64,000 nt of DNA from JAICJC01 sp963709425 (GTDB lineage: Bacteria > Actinomycetota > Thermoleophilia > Gaiellales > JAICJC01): contig CAVPWG010000005.1 of assembly GCA_963709425.1 (NCBI GenBank), positions 248,001-312,000 on the forward strand, read 5' to 3'. A program made the translations under genes and the position numbers. The notes below the pieces were generated by a model that ran no database searches, had not been told where the DNA came from, and worked only from the letters and a program-made list of their open reading frames with translations. Below are positions 39,264 to 47,662 of this stretch, piece by piece (the first letter of the stretch is position 1; each line of letters opens with the position of its first letter).

Positions 39264-40051
39264 GCCGGCTCCGGGCGGGAGGCGGCGAGGGCCGCCGCTC
39301 CCAGCCCCGCGACGCCGACCGCCAGGCCGAAGGCCCACACGTACGTCGAAGGGCCGCCGTCGAACTTCGCATGATGCACGAGTGAGACGACCGCCGTCGC
39401 CCCGACGAGGACGAGCGAGCTCCAGGCGAACGGCCGCACCGCCTGCGGCCGCCGCTCGCGCGCCGAGAGCGCCGCTCCGAGCGCGAACGCGAGGAAGATG
39501 CCCGCGTACGTGCGGGCCAGCACCGGCGTGAGCGCCCACGGCCAGAGCCGGACGGCGGTATCAGGCGCGACCGCGAGGATCACCCCGAGCACGGCGAAGA
39601 TCCCCGCCTCGGCCTCGTACACCGGGCTCAGCCGGTGCCGCCCGGGGCGGGCTGCGCTGCGCAGATCGAGCGTGCGCAAGGCGACGACTCCAAGCACCGG
39701 CTCGATCACGTAGGAGCCAACCCACGGGTACGGGATGCCACCGTCGGTGTAGGTCGACCAGTACCAGACGGTGGCGACGAGGAGGAGCGACGTCACGGCC
39801 GTGAAGCCGGCGAGATAGATGCGGGTGTCGACGGCCTTGCGGGCGGCGGCCGACGCCAGAAGTCCGGTGGCGCCCGCGAGGTAGAAGCACGCAACGAAGC
39901 GGACGTTGAGCGGCGTCGTCGCAAGCGGGAACCCCACCACGTGGGCCGGGCGCGCGAGCCCCGTGATCGCGATCGCGAGCCCCTGCGCCGCTCCGACGAG
40001 GAGGTAGACACGAACCCACGCGGGGACTCCCCGTTGTGACGGTTGCACCAT
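39260..40051 (-). CDS. Polytopic membrane protein of unknown function
   Basis: A 263-residue protein with seven or eight predicted helices. They include VYLLVGAAQGLAIAITGLAR near the N-terminus, FVACFYLAGATGLLAS, and SLVHHAKFDGGPSTYVWAF late in the protein. No family was recognised. The ATG at 40,051 overlaps the P450 start on the other strand by two bases. It is the first gene of the operon that ends with the desaturase, so it may act in lipid handling; this is context only. Confidence 0.65.
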   Translation of the reverse strand: MVQPSQRGVPAWVRVYLLVGAAQGLAIAITGLARPAHVVGFPLATTPLNVRFVACFYLAGATGLLASAAARKAVDTRIYLAGFTAVTSLLLVATVWYWSTYTDGGIPYPWVGSYVIEPVLGVVALRTLDLRSAARPGRHRLSPVYEAEAGIFAVLGVILAVAPDTAVRLWPWALTPVLARTYAGIFLAFALGAALSARERRPQAVRPFAWSSLVLVGATAVVSLVHHAKFDGGPSTYVWAFGLAVGVAGLGAAALAASRPEPA

Positions 40052-41432
40052 GGCGGCAGGCTCGCGAGAATATCGCACCCTGAACGCGACGAAACGCCTT
40101 CCGCCCGGTCCCGGCCCGACGGGCTCGCTCCGGGTCCTGGCCGGCCTCCACCGCGATCCGACAGCGGTCATGACCGACCTGCGCGCGCGCCACGGCGACC
40201 TCGTGCACTTCCGGATCGGGCCGCAGCACGTCTTCGTCGTGATGCGGGCCGACCTCGCGCGCGAGGTGCTGGTGACGCACCAGCGCTCGTTCAAGAAGGG
40301 GCCCGGATTCGAGCGCGCCCGGATCGTGCTCGGAAACGGGCTCCTGACCAGCGAGGGCGACTTCCACCTTCGGCAGCGGCGGATGATGCAGCCCGCGTTC
40401 CACCGCCGGCGGGTGGCCGCCTACGCCGGCATCATGTCCGAGGAGGCCGTGCGGGTCGGTGGCACCTGGCGCGAGGGGGAGCCCCGTGACGTGGCGGCGG
40501 ACATGACGCAGCTCGCCCTGCGCGTCGTCACTCGGGCCCTCTTCGGCGCCGAGCTCGATGCCGACGCCGAGCGGATCGGACGGGCCGTTGCCGAGGTCGG
40601 CGAGTTCTTCGACTACCTCACGATCGCGCTCCTGCCCGTGCTTCTGCGAACGCCGCTCCCGCGAGTTCGGCGCTTCAAGCAGGGCATCCACGAGCTCGAG
40701 GACGCGACGTCGCGTGTGATCGCCGAGCGCCGCTCCGCCGGAGGTGAGGACGACGGCGACCTGGTCGCGATCCTGCTCGCGGCCCGCGATGTCGAGGGCG
40801 ACGGCACCGGCATGACCGACACGCAGGTGCGCGACGAGGCGCTGACCCTGATCACGGCCGGCCACGAGACCACCGCCAACGGCCTCAACTGGGCCTGGTA
40901 CCTGCTCGCGCAGCACGCCGAGGTCGAGGCCCGGTTCCACGCCGAGCTGGACGACGTCCTGGGCGCCGGACCGATCGGGGCCGACGAGGCCGCTCGCCTG
41001 CCGTACACCGAGGCGGTCCTGCTCGAGGCGATGCGGCTCTATCCGCCCGCTTGGGGCATCGAGCGGCGCGCCGTCGCCGACCAGGCGATCGGCGGCCACG
41101 TTATCCCGGCGGGCGCCGCCGTCCTCATGCCGACGTTCGTCATGCACCGCGACCCGCGCTTCTTCCCGGACCCGCTGCGCTTCGACCCCGACCGCTTCCT
41201 CCCCGACGGGAGCGCGGAGCGGCCGGACTGGGCCTATCCCCTGTTCGGCGGCGGTACGCGCAAGTGCATCGGCGTCGGCTTCGCGATGCTCGAGGCCACG
41301 CTCGTCCTCGCCGAGCTCGGAAGGCGATGGCGCCTGCGGCTCGACCCGTCGCGGCAGGTCGTGCCCCAGGCGCGGGTGTCGCTTCGGCCGCGCGACGGCA
41401 TGTGGATGCTCCCCGAGCGGAGGGTCGCGTGA
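40050..41432 (+). CDS. Cytochrome P450
   Basis: A 460-residue P450. The oxygen-binding I-helix is A-G-H-E-T-T-A (about 270-276). The E-x-x-R motif is in L-E-A-M-R-L-Y-P-P, and the haem-binding loop is F-G-G-G-T-R-K-C-I-G with Cys at about 405. The N-terminus L-P-P-G-P follows soon after the start, as in soluble or weakly anchored bacterial P450s of the fatty-acid-hydroxylating CYP102/CYP4-like layout. Substrate is unknown; lipid context suggests a fatty acid. It overlaps the next gene by four bases (GTGA). Confidence 0.95.
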   Translation: MAAGSREYRTLNATKRLPPGPGPTGSLRVLAGLHRDPTAVMTDLRARHGDLVHFRIGPQHVFVVMRADLAREVLVTHQRSFKKGPGFERARIVLGNGLLTSEGDFHLRQRRMMQPAFHRRRVAAYAGIMSEEAVRVGGTWREGEPRDVAADMTQLALRVVTRALFGAELDADAERIGRAVAEVGEFFDYLTIALLPVLLRTPLPRVRRFKQGIHELEDATSRVIAERRSAGGEDDGDLVAILLAARDVEGDGTGMTDTQVRDEALTLITAGHETTANGLNWAWYLLAQHAEVEARFHAELDDVLGAGPIGADEAARLPYTEAVLLEAMRLYPPAWGIERRAVADQAIGGHVIPAGAAVLMPTFVMHRDPRFFPDPLRFDPDRFLPDGSAERPDWAYPLFGGGTRKCIGVGFAMLEATLVLAELGRRWRLRLDPSRQVVPQARVSLRPRDGMWMLPERRVA

Positions 41433-42373
41433 ACGCCGACCCGGATGCCGCCGGGCCCGGCCTGAACGAGGCGCTCGCGGTCTGGGCCGTCTTCGCCGTC
41501 GTCGCCGCGATGGTGTGGATCACCTACGCCCGCCTGCCCGCCGACGTCTTCTACAACGTCACCGGTACCGGGATCCGCGCCGGCGCGTCGCGTGTCCTCG
41601 TGCTGCTGGGCTGGCCCATCTCGATCGCGGCCGTGGCGTTGCTGGCCGTCGCGGCCGACCGCTTCCTGGCGTCGTCGCCCTCGCCGGCCGCACGCCGGGC
41701 GGCGATCGCGGCCTCGATCGCCTCGGCGCTCCTGTGCGCGACGATCGCATGGCCCGGCGTGATCGATGAGGCCGACCTCGACGCCAAGCCGTCGAACGCG
41801 CTCGCCGCCGTCGGCGTCGGGATCGCCCTCCTCCTGACACTTGCCGCCGTGCGCCGCGCGGGCGTCGGCGCCCTCGTTCGCCACAGACCGGGCGACGGTG
41901 TCGCGACCGCGCTCATCATCGTCCTTCTGATCGCCGGGATCCCGTGGATCCTTGCGAACGCGGGGTTCTACGCCGGCGACGTGCCGGGCCTTCGGAGCAT
42001 CTTCATGTCGAAGCAGATCCTGCCGGAGCCGGGCCACCCCACCCTGCACGCCGTCCACCTCGGAAACCACGAGGGCATCGACGGGATCCTCCTCGCCGCG
42101 ACGGCGCTCGCGCTGCGGCGAGTGCTCCCCCAGATGCGCCCGACCCGGCTTCGCACCGCGCTCAGCGCCTACCTCGCGCTGCTCCTGCCGTACGGCGTGC
42201 TCGTGGCCCTGAACGACGGCTCGAACGAGCAGATCGTGAAGCGCGGGTGGACAGACGTCGGGACGCCCCAGGTGCTGACGCCCGGCCTCACGCTGAGCAC
42301 GGGGCTCCTGATCGCGCTCACCGTCGTCGTCTACCTGACAGTCTTTCGGGTCAGGCCCGCCGCCGGTCAGTAA
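41429..42373 (+). CDS. Polytopic membrane protein, second gene of the P450 operon
   Basis: A 314-residue protein with eight or so hydrophobic helices: EALAVWAVFAVVAAMVWITY, RVLVLLGWPISIAAVALLAV, and a C-terminal LSTGLLIALTVVVYLTVFRV among them. A periplasm- or cytoplasm-exposed loop has G-H-P-T-L-H-A-V-H-L-G-N-H-E-G, with histidines that might bind metal. I do not recognise a family. The GTG start overlaps the P450 stop, and the ADH gene follows one base after its TAA, so the three are coupled. Confidence 0.7.
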   Translation: MNADPDAAGPGLNEALAVWAVFAVVAAMVWITYARLPADVFYNVTGTGIRAGASRVLVLLGWPISIAAVALLAVAADRFLASSPSPAARRAAIAASIASALLCATIAWPGVIDEADLDAKPSNALAAVGVGIALLLTLAAVRRAGVGALVRHRPGDGVATALIIVLLIAGIPWILANAGFYAGDVPGLRSIFMSKQILPEPGHPTLHAVHLGNHEGIDGILLAATALALRRVLPQMRPTRLRTALSAYLALLLPYGVLVALNDGSNEQIVKRGWTDVGTPQVLTPGLTLSTGLLIALTVVVYLTVFRVRPAAGQ

Positions 42374-42374
42374 G

Positions 42375-43457
42375 GTGGAGCGCGTGCGCGCCGCCGTCTG
42401 TCACACGTTCGGCGAGCCGCTGGTCGTCGAGGACGTGCACCTGGAGGCTCCGCGGGCCGGTGAGGTGCGGGTGCGCCTCGAGGCGTGCGCGATCTGCCAC
42501 AGCGACGTGTCCTATGCCGACGGCGCCTGGGGCGGCAGCGTCCCAACCGTGCTGGGACACGAGGCGTGCGGCCTGGTCGCGGAGACCGGCGCCGGCGCCT
42601 CGACCCTGCGCCCGGGCCAGCGGGTCGTGGTGAGCCTCGTGCGCCACTGTGGCGAATGCGACCGCTGCCTGGCGGAGGAGCCGGCGCTGTGCGAGGCCAC
42701 GTTCGGGCTCGACGAGCGGTCGCCGATCACGCGTGCGGTCGGTGGCAACGTCCACCAGGGGCTCCGCTGCGGGGCGTTCGCAGAGGAGGTGGTCGTGCAC
42801 GCTTCACAGGCGGTGCCCGTGCCGCGTCACCTTCCGGCCGCCAGCCTGAGCGTCCTCGGCTGCGCCGTCCTGACGGGCTTCGGTGCAGCCGAGCGGGCCG
42901 GGAGGGTGTGCCCTGGCCAGAGCGTGGCGGTGATCGGTGCCGGCGGTGTGGGGCTGAACGCCATCCAGGGCGCAGTCATCGCCGGGGCGGATCCTGTGAT
43001 CGCCATCGACGTCAACGAGCAGAAGCTCGCCGTCGCCCGAGCGTTCGGCGCCACGGCCGGTGTCGACGCCCGGCGGGCTGACCCCATCTCCGCCGTCCGC
43101 GCGATCGCAGGCGGCGCCGACGTGGTGATCGCGACGGCCGGCTCGGCCCAGGCCGTCGAGCAGGGCCTCGCGCTCCTGCGCCGCGGCGGGACGCTCGTCG
43201 TCGTCGGCATGCCGGCGAGCGGCGCGGAGGCCCGGTTCGATCCGACCCGGCTGGCCCACGACGGGATGCGGATCGTCGGGACGAAGCTGGGCTCGGCCCG
43301 ACCCGCGGACGACATCCCCCGCCTGGTCGCGCTCTACGAGGACGGCCGGCTGAAGCTCGACGAGCTCGTCACATGCACCTACCCGCTCGATCAGATCAAC
43401 GACGCCGCCGACGCGATGCGGCGGGGCGAGGCCATCCGGAACGTCATCGTCTTCTGA
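42375..43457 (+). CDS. Zinc-dependent alcohol dehydrogenase (MDR superfamily)
   Basis: A 360-residue zinc alcohol dehydrogenase. Catalytic zinc ligands are in A-I-C-H-S-D (Cys) and G-H-E-A-C-G (His-Glu). The structural zinc lobe is C-G-E-C-D-R-C followed by ALCEATFG. The NAD-binding loop is I-G-A-G-G-V-G-L. It oxidises alcohols or reduces aldehydes with NAD(H); a class III-like overall plan fits. The GTG start follows the membrane gene's stop by one base. With the P450 it could oxidise hydroxylated chains stepwise (inference). Confidence 0.9.
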   Translation: MERVRAAVCHTFGEPLVVEDVHLEAPRAGEVRVRLEACAICHSDVSYADGAWGGSVPTVLGHEACGLVAETGAGASTLRPGQRVVVSLVRHCGECDRCLAEEPALCEATFGLDERSPITRAVGGNVHQGLRCGAFAEEVVVHASQAVPVPRHLPAASLSVLGCAVLTGFGAAERAGRVCPGQSVAVIGAGGVGLNAIQGAVIAGADPVIAIDVNEQKLAVARAFGATAGVDARRADPISAVRAIAGGADVVIATAGSAQAVEQGLALLRRGGTLVVVGMPASGAEARFDPTRLAHDGMRIVGTKLGSARPADDIPRLVALYEDGRLKLDELVTCTYPLDQINDAADAMRRGEAIRNVIVF

Positions 43458-43636
43458 GGCGGGTCACAACTCGAACGCGCCTCTCGGCCGTGCGCGGACA
43501 AGGTCGATTCCACCCCCGGCGCGGGCGCCCGTTGTCCGGCGGGGCGACTTGACTTTGGCTGTACCAGGGTGTTTCATCGCGCCGAGGACGGTGGGCGCGG
43601 GCGCTCACGCGGCGCGATACGAGGAAAGGGCACAAG

Positions 43637-45418
43637 GTGACGGGGAAGCTGTCCGGGCTTGTCTCCGACTTCGCCGAGAAGATCGACCGGTCGTTCGGCT
43701 GGGCGCGGTTGCCGACGGTGGCCGCAATCCCGATTCTGATCGGCCTTCGCGACCGGCTGCGGGAGAACAACCTCTACGACACGGGCCGCGGCCCGCTCGA
43801 CGAGCCGCCGTTCGAGGATCCCGACGTCGCCCGCCACCTGGGCGCGCGGATGCTCAACGGAACGTACAACGACCTCGACGATCCGCTCATGGGCTCGCTC
43901 GGGAGCCGCTTCGGGCGGAACGTGCCGCTGGAGCACGTCTACCCGGAGGAGCCGAAGCGCCTGCTCGACCCGAACCCGCGCCTGATCAGCCGGCGGCTCC
44001 TCACGCGCGAGCGCTTCCAGCCCGCGACCACGCTCAACCTGCTGGCCGGGGCCTGGATCCAGTTCGAGGTGCACGACTGGCTGAGCCACGATCCCGAGCT
44101 GCCCGACCCGTGGGAGATCCCGCTCGCGGAGGACGACCCCTGGCCCGAGCACCCGATGAAGATCCTGCGCACCAAGCCCGACCCGAGCCCCGACCCGAGC
44201 GGGCCGCCGACGTATGTCACGGGCGACACCCACTGGTGGGACGGGTCGCAGGTGTACGGCGGCAAGCTGGACTTCGCCGACGGCCTGCGGTCGCACGAGA
44301 AGGGCCGGCTCCGCATCGACGACCTGGGCCTCCCGCCCGAGGACCTGCAGAGGTTCGTCGACCTGTCGGGCGTCGGCGGCAACTTCTGGGTGGGCCTCGC
44401 CATCCTGCACTCGCTCTTCATGCGCGAGCACAACGCGATCTGCGAGCGGCTCTCGGCGGAGTACCCAGAGATGTCCGACCAGGCGCTCTACGACAAGGCG
44501 CGGCTTGTGAACGCCGCGCTCATGGCCAAGATCCACACGGTGGACTGGACGCCCGCGATCATCGCCCACCCGACCACCGTGCTGGCGCTGCGCACGAACT
44601 GGTACGGGCTGCTCGGCCAGCATCTGCACGGCCTGGTCGGGAAGATCACCGACGACGAAGTGCTGCACGGCATCCCCGGCTCGCAGACGAACCATCATGG
44701 CGTCCCCTACTCGCTGACCGAGGAGTTCGTGGCCGTCTACCGGATGCACCCCCTGATCCCGGACGAGTTCACGTTCCGCTCCGTCGACGACGACCGTGTC
44801 CTCGCCGAGCACCACCTGCCCGACGTGGGTGTGCTGCACGTCCGTGAGCGGCTGTCCGAGGTGTCGATGGCCGACCTCTTCTACTCGTTCGGGCGCTCGC
44901 ACCCCGGCGCCATCACCCTGCACAACTACCCCAAATATCTCCAGCACTTCGACCGCGCCGACGGCTCGCTGATCGACCTGGCCGCGACCGACATTCTGCG
45001 CGTGCGCGAGCGCGGCGTCCCGCGCTACAACGAGTTCCGGCGCCTGTTCCACATGAACCCGGTGACGAGCTTCGAGGAGCTGACCGACAACCCGGTCTGG
45101 GCCGAGGAGCTGCGCCGGATCTACGGCGACGTCGAGCGGGTCGACCTGATGATCGGGATGTACGCCGAGCCGAAGCCGAAGGGGTTCGGGTTCAGCGACA
45201 CGGCGTTTCGAGTCTTCATCCTGATGGCCTCCCGGCGGCTCGAGAGCGACCGCTTCTTCACGCGGGACTTCCGCCCCGAGGTCTACACCCAGCCCGGCTT
45301 CGACTGGGTGAACGAGAACACGATGCGCACCGTCCTCCTGCGCCACTTCCCGGAGCTCGAGCCAGCGCTCGCGGGCGTCGAGAACCCGTTCGCCCCGTGG
45401 ACGGCGGTCGGTGGCTAG
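43637..45418 (+). CDS. Alpha-dioxygenase-like haem fatty acid oxygenase
   Basis: A 593-residue member of the peroxidase-cyclooxygenase superfamily that best matches alpha-dioxygenases. The distal His block is W-I-Q-F-E-V-H-D-W (about 143-151). Next come H-W-W-D-G-S-Q-V-Y-G-G, FMREHNAICERL, A-K-I-H-T-V-D-W, and the proximal His in Y-R-M-H-P-L-I-P-D (about 368-376). Alpha-dioxygenases add O2 at the alpha carbon of fatty acids to give 2-hydroperoxides. The catalytic tyrosine should lie near the proximal His, but I could not fix it. GTG start at 43,637 with a GAGGAAAGG site. First gene of a long co-directional run. Confidence 0.85.
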   Translation: MTGKLSGLVSDFAEKIDRSFGWARLPTVAAIPILIGLRDRLRENNLYDTGRGPLDEPPFEDPDVARHLGARMLNGTYNDLDDPLMGSLGSRFGRNVPLEHVYPEEPKRLLDPNPRLISRRLLTRERFQPATTLNLLAGAWIQFEVHDWLSHDPELPDPWEIPLAEDDPWPEHPMKILRTKPDPSPDPSGPPTYVTGDTHWWDGSQVYGGKLDFADGLRSHEKGRLRIDDLGLPPEDLQRFVDLSGVGGNFWVGLAILHSLFMREHNAICERLSAEYPEMSDQALYDKARLVNAALMAKIHTVDWTPAIIAHPTTVLALRTNWYGLLGQHLHGLVGKITDDEVLHGIPGSQTNHHGVPYSLTEEFVAVYRMHPLIPDEFTFRSVDDDRVLAEHHLPDVGVLHVRERLSEVSMADLFYSFGRSHPGAITLHNYPKYLQHFDRADGSLIDLAATDILRVRERGVPRYNEFRRLFHMNPVTSFEELTDNPVWAEELRRIYGDVERVDLMIGMYAEPKPKGFGFSDTAFRVFILMASRRLESDRFFTRDFRPEVYTQPGFDWVNENTMRTVLLRHFPELEPALAGVENPFAPWTAVGG

Positions 45419-45782
45419 CGCCCGGACGACCAGCGACTACGCCCGGATCGCGCTCGCGACGATCCGGATCGTGAACGGCGCAAGCGCGCTCGTCGCCCCC
45501 CGCCTCCTGACCCGCCGGCTGGCGGCCGACGACACGGCGGTCTACCCGTTCCGGCTGTTTGGCATCCGCACGATCGTGATCGGCGGCGACCTGCTCCTGC
45601 GCGACAAGGAGGTGCGCGACCACGCGCTTCGGCTCGCGCTCCTCATCCACGCCTCCGATGTGGCCTCGGCCGTCGTCGCAGGCGCCCGCCGCCAGGTGCC
45701 GCTCCGCTCGGCTGCGACCGCGGCTGCGATCTCGTCCGTCAACACGGCGCTCGCGCTCGTCGCGCGGACGCCGCAGACCTGA
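45411..45782 (+). CDS. Small membrane protein (DUF4267-like)
   Basis: A 123-residue protein with three or four hydrophobic helices. Motifs are ARIALATIRIVNGASALVAP at the N-terminus, Y-P-F-R-L-F-G-I-R-T-I-V-I-G-G-D-L-L, and ALLIHASDVASAVVAG. It resembles small membrane proteins often placed beside oxidoreductases, but I am unsure of the family. Its GTG start overlaps the alpha-dioxygenase gene by eight bases, and the GMC gene follows after 11 bases, so it is part of the operon. Confidence 0.65.
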   Translation: MASARTTSDYARIALATIRIVNGASALVAPRLLTRRLAADDTAVYPFRLFGIRTIVIGGDLLLRDKEVRDHALRLALLIHASDVASAVVAGARRQVPLRSAATAAAISSVNTALALVARTPQT

Positions 45783-45793
45783 CGGAGCGGGCG

Positions 45794-47653
45794 GTGCCGC
45801 GGGAAGCCGACTTCGACTACGCCGTGGTCGGATCCGGTGCAGGCGGCGGGCCGATCGCGGTCAATCTGGCGCGGGCGGGCATGCGGGTGCTGCTGCTCGA
45901 GGCCGGCGGCACCGATGAGGACCTGCTCTACCGCGTTCCCTGCTTCCACGGCCAGGCAACGGAGGACGAGGCGATCCGATGGGACTACTACGTCCGCCAC
46001 TACGCCGACGACGACCGGTCGGGCCTCGACACGAAGTTCGACGTCAGGCACGACGGGGTGTGGTATCCGCGGGCCGGGACGCTGGGCGGATGCACCGCGC
46101 ACAACGCGATGATCACCGTGTACGGCACGAGCACGGACTGGGACGCGATCGCCCGTGAGACCGGCGACGCCTCCTGGAACGGGCCGGCGATGCGCGGGTA
46201 CTTCCAGCGGCTCGAGCGGTGCACGTACTACCCGTGGTACCGGCGACTGCTCGGAAACCGCCGCCGCCACGGGCTCGGCGGCTGGCTCTCGACCAGCCTT
46301 CCCGATGCGAGGCTCGGCCTGCACGACGGGACGATCCGACAGACGATCCTGGGGGCCGCGGAGGTCGAGCTGGCCCACCTGCTCCACACGTCGGGGCTCG
46401 GCTGGACGCAGCGTCTGCATCGCTACCTGCGGACATGGCTCGACCCCAATGACGTGCGCGTCGACGACCACGGCCTGGAGGGGCTCTGGCTCACGCCGCT
46501 CGCGACCGCCCACGGCCGCCGAAACGGCACGCGCGAGCACATCCTGGAGGCGGCGGCCGAGCACCCCGACCACCTGGTCGTGAAGACCCATGCGCTCGTG
46601 ACGAACGTCGTCTTCGACGACACGACCACGGCCGTCGGGGTCGACTATCTCGATCAGCCCCACGCCTACGCGGCCGATCCGCGGTCGAACGGCGCGGCGA
46701 CGCCGGCGCCCGTGCGGGTGCTCGTCCGCCGCGAGGTGATCCTGGCCGGCGGTGCCTTCTCCTCGCCGCAGCTCTTGAAGCTGTCCGGGATCGGGCCGCG
46801 CGCGGAGCTCGAGCGGCACGGCATCGACGTGCGCTCCGACCGGCCGGGCGTCGGCGAGAACCTCCAGGACCGCTACGAGGTCGGGGTCGTCAGCGAGTTC
46901 GAGGAGCCGTTCGAGATCCTCGACCGGGCCTGCGCCTTCCACCCGCCTGCACCCGGCGATGCCCCGGACCCGTGCCTGGCCCGGTGGGAGCACGGCGAGG
47001 GCGTGTACACGAGCAACGGCGCGGTGCTCTCGATCGTGGCCCGGTCCCGGCCCGAGCTCGCCGAGCCGGATCTCTTCGTCTTCGGGTTCCCGGCCGCATT
47101 TCGCGGCTACTACCGGGGCTACTCGAGCGATCTCCAGCGCCACCGCGACGTCTTCACCTGGGCGGTGCTGAAGGCGCATACCGAGAACAGGGCCGGCTCG
47201 GTGCGGCTGCGCTCGGCCGACCCGACGGAGCGCCCCGCCGTCAACTTCCGCTACTTCGAGGAGGGAAGCGGCGACGCCGGGCGTGATCTCGACGCCGTGG
47301 TCGCGGGCGTGCGCCTCGCTCGCGCGATCGTCTCCGGCACCGGCCGCGCCGCACACGAGCTCACCCCCGGCGCGGAGCTCACGTCCGATGACGAGCTGCG
47401 CGACTTCGTGCGCCGGGAGGCGTGGGGGCACCACGCATCGTGCACGTGCCGGATCGGCGCGTCCGACGACCCGGCCGCGGTCGTCGACAGCGCGTTTCGC
47501 GTCATCGGGACGCAGAACCTGCGCGTCGTCGATGCGTCGGTGTTCCCGCGGATCCCGGGTTACTTCATCGTGACACCCACCTACATGATCAGTGAGAAGG
47601 CGAGCGACGCCGTCCTGGCAGACGCCGGCGTCGCCGTCTCACCGCCGAGCTGA
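45794..47653 (+). CDS. GMC-family FAD oxidoreductase
   Basis: A 619-residue glucose-methanol-choline oxidoreductase. The FAD-binding start is V-V-G-S-G-A-G-G-G-P-I-A (about 11-22). P-R-A-G-T-L-G-G-C-T-A-H-N (about 92-104) is the GMC signature 1 region. L-A-G-G-A-F-S-S-P-Q-L-L-K-L-S-G-I-G matches signature 2. The catalytic His is in G-H-H-A-S-C-T-C-R-I-G near residue 545. These enzymes oxidise alcohols using FAD. In this operon it could oxidise a hydroxy-fatty acid or aldehyde product (inference). GTG start. Confidence 0.9.
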   Translation: MPREADFDYAVVGSGAGGGPIAVNLARAGMRVLLLEAGGTDEDLLYRVPCFHGQATEDEAIRWDYYVRHYADDDRSGLDTKFDVRHDGVWYPRAGTLGGCTAHNAMITVYGTSTDWDAIARETGDASWNGPAMRGYFQRLERCTYYPWYRRLLGNRRRHGLGGWLSTSLPDARLGLHDGTIRQTILGAAEVELAHLLHTSGLGWTQRLHRYLRTWLDPNDVRVDDHGLEGLWLTPLATAHGRRNGTREHILEAAAEHPDHLVVKTHALVTNVVFDDTTTAVGVDYLDQPHAYAADPRSNGAATPAPVRVLVRREVILAGGAFSSPQLLKLSGIGPRAELERHGIDVRSDRPGVGENLQDRYEVGVVSEFEEPFEILDRACAFHPPAPGDAPDPCLARWEHGEGVYTSNGAVLSIVARSRPELAEPDLFVFGFPAAFRGYYRGYSSDLQRHRDVFTWAVLKAHTENRAGSVRLRSADPTERPAVNFRYFEEGSGDAGRDLDAVVAGVRLARAIVSGTGRAAHELTPGAELTSDDELRDFVRREAWGHHASCTCRIGASDDPAAVVDSAFRVIGTQNLRVVDASVFPRIPGYFIVTPTYMISEKASDAVLADAGVAVSPPS

Positions 47654-47662
47654 GGAGGCACC

